Source of the DNA: Avibacterium sp. 21-586
Lineage (GTDB): Bacteria > Pseudomonadota > Gammaproteobacteria > Enterobacterales > Pasteurellaceae
Direction: 5' to 3'
DNA length: 64,000 bases
Assembly (NCBI RefSeq): GCF_026226775.1
Contig: NZ_JAKKOD010000001.1
Span: 310,001 to 374,000, forward strand
The notes beneath the pieces were generated by a model. It was not told the origin of the DNA. It did no database searches and saw nothing but the letters and a program-made list of their open reading frames with translations. Below, piece by piece: positions 56,719-64,000 of this stretch. The translations under genes and the position numbers were made by a program. Positions within the stretch are counted from its first letter, which is position 1; each line of letters starts with the position of its first letter.

Positions 56719-57777
56719 TTGAGCAAGAAAAAATTAACTTATAACCAGCAGCGTAGAATTCATTCTAACAACGCGAAAACACTACAACGTCATAAGTCAA
56801 GAAAAAGTGATGATATTCAGTGGCAAGATGAAATGCTTGGACCAACCCAAGAAGGTACCGTAGTAACCCGCTATTCTTTGCACGCCGATGTGGAAAATGC
56901 ACAAGGTGAAATTTTTCGCTGTAATTTACGTCGCACGTTAGCGAATTTGGTCGTTGGGGACAAAGTGCTGTGGCGTAAAGGCAGTGAACAATTACAAGGA
57001 GTGAGCGGTGTGATTGAGGCGATTCATCCGCGTAAAAATGAAATTGCACGCCCTGATTATTATGATGGTTTAAAAGTTATTGCTGCTAACATTGATCGAA
57101 TTATCATTGTTTCATCTATTTTACCAGAGCTTTCATTGAATATTATTGATCGCTATTTAGTGGTGTGTGAGAATGCCAATATTCCAGCGGTGATCGTGGT
57201 TAATAAAGTGGATTTGCTTTCTAAAGAACAGCGACTAGAAGTGCAAAAAAAATTAGCAATCTACCAAAAAATAGGATATCAAACTTTGATGATCTCCGCT
57301 AAACTAGGCGAAAATATGCAGAATTTTACTACGCTTTTATCTGAAGGAACATCAATTTTTGTTGGGCAGTCAGGCGTTGGTAAATCCAGTTTAATTAATC
57401 GAATTTTACCTGAAGTTGATGCCCAAGTCGGAGAAATTAATGAAAGCTCTGGATTAGGAAAGCATACCACCACATCATCTCGCCTTTATCATTTATCAGA
57501 TGGGGGCGACTTAATTGACTCACCTGGTATTCGAGAGTTCGGTCTATGGCATTTAGATGAAAATCAAATAACTAAAGGCTATAAAGAATTTCGGTATTTA
57601 CTTGGTACTTGCAAATTTAGAGATTGTAAGCATTTAAATGACCCTGGTTGTGCGTTACGGGCTGCAGTAGAAGCGGGAAAGATAGATCCAGTTAGATTTA
57701 AAAATTACCATAATTTGATTGAAAGTTTATCTTCAAGCAAGAAAGGTAGACACTTTTTTACACATATCAATGGTTAA
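56719..57777 (+). CDS. rsgA: Ribosome small subunit biogenesis GTPase RsgA
   Basis: Circularly permuted GTPase checking 30S maturation. The 352-residue protein has an OB fold (about 35-115), G4 motif NKVD, then P-loop GQSGVGKSS (about 217-225), G3 DSPG, and a C-terminal zinc site [14 protein letters not shown]. The start is TTG at 56719 with AAGGA 8 nt upstream, giving [13 protein letters not shown], the expected N-terminus. Divergent from orn. Confidence 0.95.
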   Translation: MSKKKLTYNQQRRIHSNNAKTLQRHKSRKSDDIQWQDEMLGPTQEGTVVTRYSLHADVENAQGEIFRCNLRRTLANLVVGDKVLWRKGSEQLQGVSGVIEAIHPRKNEIARPDYYDGLKVIAANIDRIIIVSSILPELSLNIIDRYLVVCENANIPAVIVVNKVDLLSKEQRLEVQKKLAIYQKIGYQTLMISAKLGENMQNFTTLLSEGTSIFVGQSGVGKSSLINRILPEVDAQVGEINESSGLGKHTTTSSRLYHLSDGGDLIDSPGIREFGLWHLDENQITKGYKEFRYLLGTCKFRDCKHLNDPGCALRAAVEAGKIDPVRFKNYHNLIESLSSSKKGRHFFTHING

Positions 57778-57804
57778 ATAAAGGTTAATAACCGTATAAA
57801 AAAA

Positions 57805-57840
57805 CAACGTTTCAAAGTTTTTTTTGTGATGTAGTTCAAA
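57805..57840. promoter_or_regulatory. Cra-like and CRP-like sites upstream of ptsH
   Basis: CAACGTTTCA (57805-57814) matches the right part of the Cra palindrome TGAAACGTTTCA (9 of 12 when extended). TGTGATGTAGTTCAAA (57825-57840) is a near-consensus CRP site. Both regulators act on ptsH in E. coli. They lie 160-195 nt before ptsH; the rest of the gap shows no further clear element. Confidence 0.5.
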
Positions 57841-57999
57841 TTTTACATTGATTAGGGTTGATTATTGTTGTGTTAAGTTTAATACTATCTCTAGATTTAT
57901 TTTTAGCAATGAAATAAATACTAAAATTTAGATAGCGTACACTTGCTGTTTGATTTTAAAATGACATTTATTTAAACAATTTATTAAGAGGATTTTACT

Positions 58000-58257
58000 A
58001 TGTATTCAAAAGATGTTGAGATTATTGCACCGAATGGTTTACATACTCGCCCAGCAGCTCAGTTTGTAAAAGAAGCCAAAGCTTTTGCTTCTGATATCAC
58101 AGTAACTTCTGGTGGAAAAAGTGCAAGTGCGAAAAGTCTTTTTAAATTGCAAACTTTAGGCTTGACACAAGGAACTGTGATTACTATCTCTGCAGAAGGA
58201 GAAGATGAACAAAAAGCAGTGGATCATTTAGTCGCTTTAATTCCTACTTTAGAATAA
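58000..58257 (+). CDS. ptsH: Phosphocarrier protein HPr
   Basis: Passes phosphate from enzyme I to sugar-specific EIIA proteins. The 85-residue protein has phospho-acceptor His15 in NGLHTRPAA and Ser46 in the regulatory helix [11 protein letters not shown]. Length is standard. First gene of ptsH-ptsI-crr, with a stable hairpin in the gap to ptsI. Confidence 0.98.
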   Translation: MYSKDVEIIAPNGLHTRPAAQFVKEAKAFASDITVTSGGKSASAKSLFKLQTLGLTQGTVITISAEGEDEQKAVDHLVALIPTLE

Positions 58258-58265
58258 TTATATTT

Positions 58266-58312
58266 TAGCCACAAACCTTATTTTTAATCGTGTATTTATA
58301 TGGTTGTGGCTA
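58266..58312 (+). other. Intercistronic hairpin between ptsH and ptsI
   Basis: TAGCCACAAACC (58266-58277) pairs with GGTTGTGGCTA (58302-58312) with one bulged A, followed by TTATTCTATTT. It may act as a partial terminator or mRNA stabiliser, raising HPr over enzyme I. Confidence 0.6.
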
Positions 58313-58363
58313 TTATTCTATTTATGTTATAGCCAAATTTAATTATTAGTTCGGAAGGTCACT

Positions 58364-60091
58364 ATGATTTCAGGTATTCCAGCATCCCCTGGCATTGTTT
58401 TCGGTAAAGCACTTGTTTTAAAAGAAGAAAAAATCGTACTTGATACGCAAAAAATTCAAGACGATCAAGTTGAAGCTGAGGTAGCACGTTTTTATGAAGG
58501 GCGTAATGCTGCTGTTGAGCAATTAACTGCAATTAAAGATAGAGCTTATGCTTCATTAGGAGAAGAAAAGGCCGCTATCTTTGAAGGTCATTTAATGATT
58601 TTGGAAGATGAGGAATTAGAAGAAGAAATCATTGATTATTTACGTTCTAATAAAGTGAATGCAGCTGTTGCTTCAAGCACAATTATTGATCAGCAAGTAG
58701 CAATGTTGTCAGAAATTGATGATGAGTATTTAAAAGAGCGTGCAGGGGATATTCACGATATTGGTAATCGCTTAATTAAGAATATATTAGGTATGCATAT
58801 TGTTGATCTTGGCGAGATTAATGAAGAGGTTGTGCTTGTCGCGTATGATTTAACCCCATCAGAAACAGCACAGCTTAATCTTGATAAAGTACTTGGCTTT
58901 ATTACTGATATTGGTGGAAGAACTTCTCATACATCAATTATGGCGCGTTCATTAGAATTGCCAGCGATTGTGGGAACAAACACCGTTACTCAACAAGTAA
59001 ATACGGGCGATTTCTTAATTCTTGATGCGGTTAATAATCGTGTTTATGTAAATCCAAGCCAAGAAGAAGTTGATCGCTTAAAAGCGCTAGAAGCACAATT
59101 AGCTGAAGAAAAAGCAGAATTAGCTAAATTGAAAGACTTACCTGCGTTGACTTTAGACGGACATCGTGTAGATGTTGTCGCTAATATTGGTACTATTCGT
59201 GATGTGGAAGGGGCAGATCGTAACGGTGCCGAAGGCGTAGGTTTATACCGTACTGAATTCTTATTTATGGATCGCGATCAACTTCCAACAGAAGAAGAGC
59301 AATTTATTGCGTATAAAGAAGTGGTTGAAGCGATGAATGGCCGTTTGGTGGTATTAAGAACGATGGATATTGGTGGAGATAAAGAATTACCTTATTTAAA
59401 TCTACCAAAAGAAATGAATCCATTCTTAGGCTGGCGTGCAATTCGTATTGCATTAGATCGTAAAGAAATTTTACATGCGCAACTAAGAGCGGTATTAAGA
59501 GCTTCAGCTTTTGGTAAATTAGCGGTCATGTTCCCAATGATTATTTCAGTGGAAGAAATTCGCACCTTAAAAGAAGAAATTGCGCTATTAAAAGACCAGT
59601 TACGCAATGAAGGCAAGGCTTTTGATGAAAATATTCAAGTTGGTGTGATGGTGGAAACCCCATCAGCGGCAGTGAATGCGAAGTTCTTAGCGAAAGAAGT
59701 GGATTTCTTCAGTATTGGTACGAACGACTTAACCCAATATACTCTGGCAGTGGATCGCGGAAACGAGTTAATTTCTCATTTATATAATCCAATGACACCA
59801 TCTGTATTGAATTTAATTAAGCAGGTGATTGATGCTTCTCACGCCGAAGGTAAATGGACAGGGATGTGTGGTGAATTAGCAGGTGATGAAAGGGCAACCT
59901 TATTGTTACTTGGTATGGGTTTAGACGAGTTTAGTATGAGTGCAATTTCAGTACCAAGAATCAAAAAATTAATCCGCAATGTAAACTATCAAGATGCAAA
60001 ATTGCTTGCGGATAAAGCCCTAGAGCAGCCAACAGCAGCAGATATTGAAAAATTGGTTGCAGACTTTTTAGCAGAAAATGCGTTAAAGTAG
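58364..60091 (+). CDS. ptsI: PTS enzyme I (phosphoenolpyruvate-protein phosphotransferase)
   Basis: Takes phosphate from phosphoenolpyruvate and gives it to HPr. The 575-residue protein matches E. coli length. Active His189 lies in [12 protein letters not shown]; the PEP-binding signature [12 protein letters not shown] and the active Cys in [13 protein letters not shown] are present. Middle gene of the pts operon. Confidence 0.97.
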   Translation: MISGIPASPGIVFGKALVLKEEKIVLDTQKIQDDQVEAEVARFYEGRNAAVEQLTAIKDRAYASLGEEKAAIFEGHLMILEDEELEEEIIDYLRSNKVNAAVASSTIIDQQVAMLSEIDDEYLKERAGDIHDIGNRLIKNILGMHIVDLGEINEEVVLVAYDLTPSETAQLNLDKVLGFITDIGGRTSHTSIMARSLELPAIVGTNTVTQQVNTGDFLILDAVNNRVYVNPSQEEVDRLKALEAQLAEEKAELAKLKDLPALTLDGHRVDVVANIGTIRDVEGADRNGAEGVGLYRTEFLFMDRDQLPTEEEQFIAYKEVVEAMNGRLVVLRTMDIGGDKELPYLNLPKEMNPFLGWRAIRIALDRKEILHAQLRAVLRASAFGKLAVMFPMIISVEEIRTLKEEIALLKDQLRNEGKAFDENIQVGVMVETPSAAVNAKFLAKEVDFFSIGTNDLTQYTLAVDRGNELISHLYNPMTPSVLNLIKQVIDASHAEGKWTGMCGELAGDERATLLLLGMGLDEFSMSAISVPRIKKLIRNVNYQDAKLLADKALEQPTAADIEKLVADFLAENALK

Positions 60092-60108
60092 ATACCAATT
60101 ACTCAAGT

Positions 60109-60129
60109 TTTGGGCTAAAATAGCCCAAA
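60109..60129 (+). other. Intercistronic hairpin between ptsI and crr
   Basis: TTTGGGCTA (60109-60117) and its complement (60121-60129) with a 3-nt loop and no T run. Probably an mRNA structure rather than a terminator. Confidence 0.5.
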
Positions 60130-60153
60130 TATTCACTTAGTAGGAGACTAAAA

Positions 60154-60654
60154 ATGGGTTTTTTTGATAAATTATTTGGTTCAAAAAGCAATAAAACCGT
60201 TGAAGTAGAGATTTATGCACCGCTTTCAGGTGATATTGTGAACATTGAAGATGTACCAGATGTTGTTTTCTCAGAAAAAATTGTTGGTGATGGTATTGCA
60301 ATTCGCCCAGCAGGTAACAAGCTTGTTGCACCTGTTGATGGTATTGTAGGCAAAATCTTTGAAACTAATCACGCCTTTTCAATTGAATCTACTGATGGTG
60401 TGGAATTATTCGTTCACTTTGGTATTGATACCGTTGAGTTAAAGAGTGAGGGATTCAGACGTATAGCCCAAGAAGGGCAAACGGTAAAACGTGGTGACAC
60501 GATTATTGAACTAGACTTAGAATTATTAGAAGCTAAAGCTAAATCTGTGTTAACTCCAGTTGTTATTTCTAATATGGATGAAATTAGCCATATTGATAAG
60601 AAAACAGGGCAGGTTATAGCTGGTGAATCTGTTGTTCTTGTGGTAAAAAAATAA
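60154..60654 (+). CDS. crr: PTS glucose-type EIIA component (Crr)
   Basis: Phosphate carrier and carbon-control protein. The 166-residue protein has active His88 in FVHFGIDTV and supporting His73 in TNHAF. The N-terminal [10 protein letters not shown] amphipathic helix is as in E. coli EIIA-Glc. It is expected to phosphorylate EIIB domains without their own EIIA, including TreB at 14.5-15.9 kb, and to control adenylate cyclase. Last gene of the operon, followed by a strong terminator. Confidence 0.96.
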   Translation: MGFFDKLFGSKSNKTVEVEIYAPLSGDIVNIEDVPDVVFSEKIVGDGIAIRPAGNKLVAPVDGIVGKIFETNHAFSIESTDGVELFVHFGIDTVELKSEGFRRIAQEGQTVKRGDTIIELDLELLEAKAKSVLTPVVISNMDEISHIDKKTGQVIAGESVVLVVKK

Positions 60655-60719
60655 ACTATTTTTGAGCTAGTAAACACAGCTTCATTCCTTTTAGTGTAAT
60701 TTTAATTTTCCCATTATAT

Positions 60720-60768
60720 AGAATCGCCCACTTCCCTTTTTAGGAAACTAAGTGGGCGATTCTTTTCC
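60720..60768 (+). terminator. Terminator of the ptsH-ptsI-crr operon
   Basis: Perfect 14-bp stem (60720-60733 with 60750-60763), 16-nt loop, then TTTTCCT. The rest of the 490-base gap to the next gene (60769-61145) is A/T-rich; apart from the promoter and hairpin listed below nothing is seen. Confidence 0.92.
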
Positions 60769-61027
60769 TATTAGCTCCCAATTTTAGTTGATTATCAGGA
60801 TTTTCTTTTCTGTGTTTGCTAAATTTTATCCTTACAATAAGGTCGATTTTATAATAAAAATACTGATGTTAATCGTATCATATAAGCTTAACTATGAGAT
60901 ATCACTAAGCCTTTGATTATATTTACATCATTATTTTTTATCATAACTAACGGTAAATTTTAAATTAATTACCCTTATGGCGATGAATATTGCATTAGAC
61001 TTCAAATTAAAATTAGGACAAATATGC

Positions 61028-61056
61028 TTGATAATTAGGCTCATTTGTAGTTTAAT
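61028..61056 (+). promoter_or_regulatory. Putative promoter of the lipoprotein-adhesin pair
   Basis: TTGATA (61028-61033), 17-nt spacer, TTTAAT (61051-61056). A hairpin ACTCTAA/TTAGAGT at 61106-61126 lies in the resulting leader just upstream of the start codons. Confidence 0.45.
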
Positions 61057-61145
61057 TGCCCATCCAAAATGGGTAACTCTCATTTTACATTTTATTTTAA
61101 TATCCACTCTAAGTCTTTTTTAGAGTAACCATGATGGAGTTTTTT

Positions 61146-62042
61146 ATGACATTTAAATACGGGAAATTATCTTTAGCTATTTTATCTGTAGCTGTAATGG
61201 CGGGATGTAGCGCTCAAAAGTTACATTGGCAGAATACAAAATCTGTTGCCTATACGGATGTTGTCCCTGAAGGACGTTCATCCGTCGTTATTTATCGTCA
61301 AGATGGGGCGATTGAAGGACCGACAGTTAATACTTATATCAATGGCGAATATTTGGCTTCTTTACAACCAAATGCCTACCGTCAAGAGACGGTTTGTGCC
61401 GAAAATCAACGTTTATATGCGGAGTTTACTCACCAAGACCCAGGTTATCGTGAAAAAGCAAAAGACGGTACATATTATGATTTACCTGTCAATGCGGTGT
61501 CATTCTTTAAAGTGGTTTCCCACAATGGAAGACCAGCTTTACAAGCTGTCGCACCAGAACAAGCGAAAGAAGAATTAAAAGGGTTGCCAGAGCAAACCCA
61601 TACCTTAGCTCGTGTGGACCACTTAAAATCTTGTCCTAAAGTGTTAAAAAAATACAATCTAGAGGCCTCTGCCCTATTCAAATTTAACCGTGCAGATTAT
61701 CAAAATATGCTACCAAAAGGTAAACAAGAAATTGCCGAAGTGGCAGCAGACATTAAACAAAATCTAGATAAGATTGCTGATATTGTTGTTGTAGGCCATA
61801 CCGACCCAGAAGGTAATGACGCATACAACCTAAAATTATCGACAAAACGTGCAGACACCGTGAAAAGAGCGCTTACTGCTGGTGGCATTGATGGTCGTCT
61901 AATTAAAGCGGAAGGGCGTGGAGAAACGGAATTACTTATTGCAAATTGCCGTGAATTACATCCGAAAAATGCCAAAGCACGCCAAATGTGTAACCAACCA
62001 AATCGTCGTGTAAGCATTGTTGTACACGGAACACAAGAATAA
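61146..62042 (+). CDS. OmpA-domain outer-membrane lipoprotein beside a giant adhesin
   Basis: Predicted lipoprotein of 298 residues from ATG 61146, chosen because GGAG lies 6 nt upstream; ATGs at 61131 and 61134 would add five or four residues. The lipobox VMAGC puts the lipid on Cys21. A middle domain (about 40-165, RSSVVIYRQDGAIEGPTVNTY) is of uncertain fold. The C-terminal OmpA-like peptidoglycan-binding domain (about 175-295) has the VVGHTDPEGNDAYNLKLSTKRA motif. It lies 47 nt before the giant adhesin gene, so the two are probably co-transcribed and it may help secretion or anchoring of the adhesin (inference). Confidence 0.88.
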   Translation: MTFKYGKLSLAILSVAVMAGCSAQKLHWQNTKSVAYTDVVPEGRSSVVIYRQDGAIEGPTVNTYINGEYLASLQPNAYRQETVCAENQRLYAEFTHQDPGYREKAKDGTYYDLPVNAVSFFKVVSHNGRPALQAVAPEQAKEELKGLPEQTHTLARVDHLKSCPKVLKKYNLEASALFKFNRADYQNMLPKGKQEIAEVAADIKQNLDKIADIVVVGHTDPEGNDAYNLKLSTKRADTVKRALTAGGIDGRLIKAEGRGETELLIANCRELHPKNAKARQMCNQPNRRVSIVVHGTQE

Positions 62043-62089
62043 TGAGATACATCATCTAAGCAATTTAAGAGTTTAAAGGTAAAAAAGTA

Positions 62090-64000
62090 ATGACAAAACA
62101 AATCACATTAAAGATTAATGATGCGAAGCAAACGCTAGAAACAATTAATATTACAGCGGGCAAAAAGCAAGCGGTAGAAGTGAGCGCGAAAGGCAAAGTC
62201 AATTATCAGTTAATTGATGACCAAACAGGCTTTGGTCCTGAAAATATTATGATTAAACGTGATGGAAAAGATTTAAAAATCGCGTTTGAAGGTTCAGATA
62301 TTGAAAGTCCAGATTTAATCATCAAAGATTATTATGATGAAAATGGCCAAGCAGCGGATACTAGCTTGCTTGTTGGTTTACATGAAAATGGCAACATTTA
62401 CCCTTATGTGCCAGAAAGCACCTTAAAAGCGGATGCAGTAACAGAGCTTGCTGATCAAACATCAGCAGGGCAAGCATTAGGTGGCGAACCGATTGGCGCG
62501 TTATGGGCATTTAGTCCGTGGTGGTTATTAGGTTTAATCCCGCTAGCACTTGGTGGAATTGCATTGGCACATGGTGGTAAAAGTAGTAAAGATACGACTC
62601 CACCAACAGCACCTGATGTTATTGCAAACGATGACGGTAGCGTAGTGATTAATCCACCGAGAGATGCAGATACGAAAAAAGTCACAACCGAATATGTTGA
62701 TGAAAATGACCAATCACATACTATCGTGGCAGAAAAAGGCAGTGATGGAAAATGGACGATTACTAACCCAAGTGATAATCCAGGTGTAACGATTGATCCA
62801 AATACTGGTGTGGTAACCATTCCAGAAGATAAAGTGAAAGATGGTTCAGATGTTACCGCACGTGGAACAGATGGAGCAGGTAACGAAGGTCCATCAGACA
62901 CCGATACCGTAAAATACCCACCAGTAAAAGATGCACCAATTGTTGAAATTCAAGATGGTGGCGACAACTTACTTGGTGAAAAAGAAATTAATGATGGTGT
63001 GCAAGCGGTCATTACATTACCAAAAGGTGTAAAACCAGGTTATGTATTGAAAGTTGACGTTGACGGTGATGGTATTCCTGATATTGAGAAGCCATTAACT
63101 GCACAAGATATTGCTGATGGAAAAGTAACTGTTGATATTCCAAACAACAAATTACCTAAGAGTGGTGGTACATTAGAAGTTACTGCAAAAGTATCTACTC
63201 CAGATGGTTTAGACAGCCCGAAAGGTAACGATACTTCATTGGTAGATACCACAGCACCTAAACCAGACGTAGAAGCTAACCAAGATGGTACAGTAACAAT
63301 CACGCCTATCGATCCAGATACGACAAAAGTAGACGTAGAATACAAAGATCCAGACGGCAATGACAAAACCATCACAGTTGAAAAACAACCAGATGGCACA
63401 TGGGAAATCACCAATCCACAAGATAACCCAGGTGTAACCGTTGATCCGTCTACAGGTACAGTAACCATTCCAGAAGACAAAGTAAAAGATGACACACCAG
63501 TAAAAGCAACAGCAACAGATGAAGCTGGCAATACAGGTACGGATACCGACAATGCGGAAACCCCAATTGATATGACAGGCAAAGAGCCAGGTCGTGGCGC
63601 CCCAACGGTTGAAATTCAAGATGGTGGTGACGAAGTATTAAATGGTAAAGAAGTGTCAGATGGCGTGGTAGCAAAAGTTGGCTTACCAAATGATGCTCAA
63701 CCAGGCGATACCTTAAAAGTAGATACCGATGGTGATGGAGAACCAGACTTTGAAAAAGTATTGACACCAGAAGATATCGCAAATGGTAGCGTAAATGTAC
63801 CAGTGCCAGCGGAAGACATTCCAGCAAGTGGTGGTACGTTAAAAGTTACCGCTAAAATCACGAATCCAGATGGCGTAGATAGCCCGAAAGTGAGTGATAC
63901 GGCTACAGTGGATACTACCGCACCAGGTAAACCAGATGTTGTGGCACAACCAGATGGTTCAGTAACGATTGAACCACCAGTAGATCCAGATACAACAAAA
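62090..64000 (+). CDS. Giant BapA-like repetitive surface adhesin, 5' part (runs off window end)
   Basis: An open frame of 637 codons with no stop before the window end, starting ATG 62090 after AAAGG. No cleavable signal peptide is seen. Residues 1-135 resemble the BapA/LapA-type prefix region (QITLKINDAKQTLETINI, GFGPENIMIKRDG). A hydrophobic segment (about 138-160, LWAFSPWWLLGLIPLALGG) follows, then acidic Ig-like repeats. Module A (DGxWxITNPxDNPGVTIDP..VTIPEDKVKD) alternates with module B (VEIQDGGD..VDGDGIPD..SGGTLEVTAK..TPDG), with an A+B period of 217-223 residues. Such proteins are secreted by type I systems and mediate biofilm or host adhesion. Secretion genes are not in the window. 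Confidence 0.85.
   Translation, partial: MTKQITLKINDAKQTLETINITAGKKQAVEVSAKGKVNYQLIDDQTGFGPENIMIKRDGKDLKIAFEGSDIESPDLIIKDYYDENGQAADTSLLVGLHENGNIYPYVPESTLKADAVTELADQTSAGQALGGEPIGALWAFSPWWLLGLIPLALGGIALAHGGKSSKDTTPPTAPDVIANDDGSVVINPPRDADTKKVTTEYVDENDQSHTIVAEKGSDGKWTITNPSDNPGVTIDPNTGVVTIPEDKVKDGSDVTARGTDGAGNEGPSDTDTVKYPPVKDAPIVEIQDGGDNLLGEKEINDGVQAVITLPKGVKPGYVLKVDVDGDGIPDIEKPLTAQDIADGKVTVDIPNNKLPKSGGTLEVTAKVSTPDGLDSPKGNDTSLVDTTAPKPDVEANQDGTVTITPIDPDTTKVDVEYKDPDGNDKTITVEKQPDGTWEITNPQDNPGVTVDPSTGTVTIPEDKVKDDTPVKATATDEAGNTGTDTDNAETPIDMTGKEPGRGAPTVEIQDGGDEVLNGKEVSDGVVAKVGLPNDAQPGDTLKVDTDGDGEPDFEKVLTPEDIANGSVNVPVPAEDIPASGGTLKVTAKITNPDGVDSPKVSDTATVDTTAPGKPDVVAQPDGSVTIEPPVDPDTTK
62612..64000 (+). repeat. 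Alternating Ig-like module repeats of the giant adhesin
   Basis: Equivalent points of module A occur at 62612, 63263 and 63932 (spacing 651 and 669 nt). The repeats diverge by many substitutions and small in-frame indels, so they are old or under diversifying selection rather than fresh copies. The array continues past the window. Confidence 0.85.

Noticed and set aside
62455-63827. Several long minus-strand frames (up to 180 codons) rich in Ser/Val/Leu
   Set aside because: They lie opposite the repetitive adhesin frame and reflect its biased codons; none has a ribosome site or family match.

Overview
The window is ordinary-looking chromosome from a member of the Pasteurellaceae. The main evidence is the Haemophilus-type DNA uptake word AAGTGCGGT / ACCGCACTT, present more than 30 times on both strands and often as inverted pairs forming transcription terminators. 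Most proteins closely resemble Haemophilus/E. coli housekeeping families, and metX is used instead of metA. A genus cannot be fixed from the sequence alone; a Haemophilus/Avibacterium/Pasteurella-like animal or human commensal is a reasonable guess. No phage, insertion sequence, CRISPR array or rRNA operon is visible.

Layout. 1-9.7 kb: the end of ftsH, then prmC - SirB1-like - kdsA, a 2-hydroxyacid dehydrogenase, the LolCDE lipoprotein exporter, and aroG behind a TrpR-type operator. 9.8-16.1 kb: cra, sanA, metX behind tandem MetJ boxes, and the treB-treC trehalose operon behind a TreR-like palindrome and a CRP site. 16.2-22 kb: an accessory locus with a small Crp/Fnr-type regulator and a TSUP permease, divergent from a porin and a large family 8 polysaccharide lyase resembling chondroitin sulfate ABC lyase. 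22.2-26.3 kb: modE divergent from modABC (ModC lacks its C-terminal molybdate-binding domain), then tehB. 26.4-33 kb: nrdR-ribD, degS, uup, and ychF-pth. 33-37.4 kb: a trimeric autotransporter adhesin with a heptad-repeat stalk, and a metal-dependent cyclase. 37.6-46.4 kb: ratA-rnfH-roxA-xseA, arcA, zinc-free L31/L36 ribosomal protein paralogues, dsbD, argF, yoaH, cspD. 46.5-57.8 kb: yoaA-tsaB, fadD, hemA, copper genes copZ/copA, a UPF0756 membrane protein, two tRNA-Gly genes, orn, rsgA. 58-64 kb: ptsH-ptsI-crr, an OmpA-domain lipoprotein and the start of a giant repetitive BapA-like adhesin running off the window end.

Links between parts. Crr (60.2 kb) is the expected EIIA partner for TreB (14.5 kb), which has no EIIA domain. 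Cra (9.8 kb) may act on the ptsH promoter, where a Cra-like and a CRP-like site lie. The porin and polysaccharide lyase may together take up host glycosaminoglycan fragments. Two unrelated adhesin systems and the lyase suggest a mucosal, host-associated life.

The most interesting signal is at copZ-copA. The first heavy-metal domain of a full CopA is encoded as a 70-residue ORF, and the rest lies in the -1 frame with no convincing start codon. A perfect 12-bp stem can fold with a second 5-bp stem into an H-type pseudoknot that starts 8 nt after the end of the Lys codon. This suggests programmed -1 frameshifting, in reversed form relative to the known E. coli copA case.
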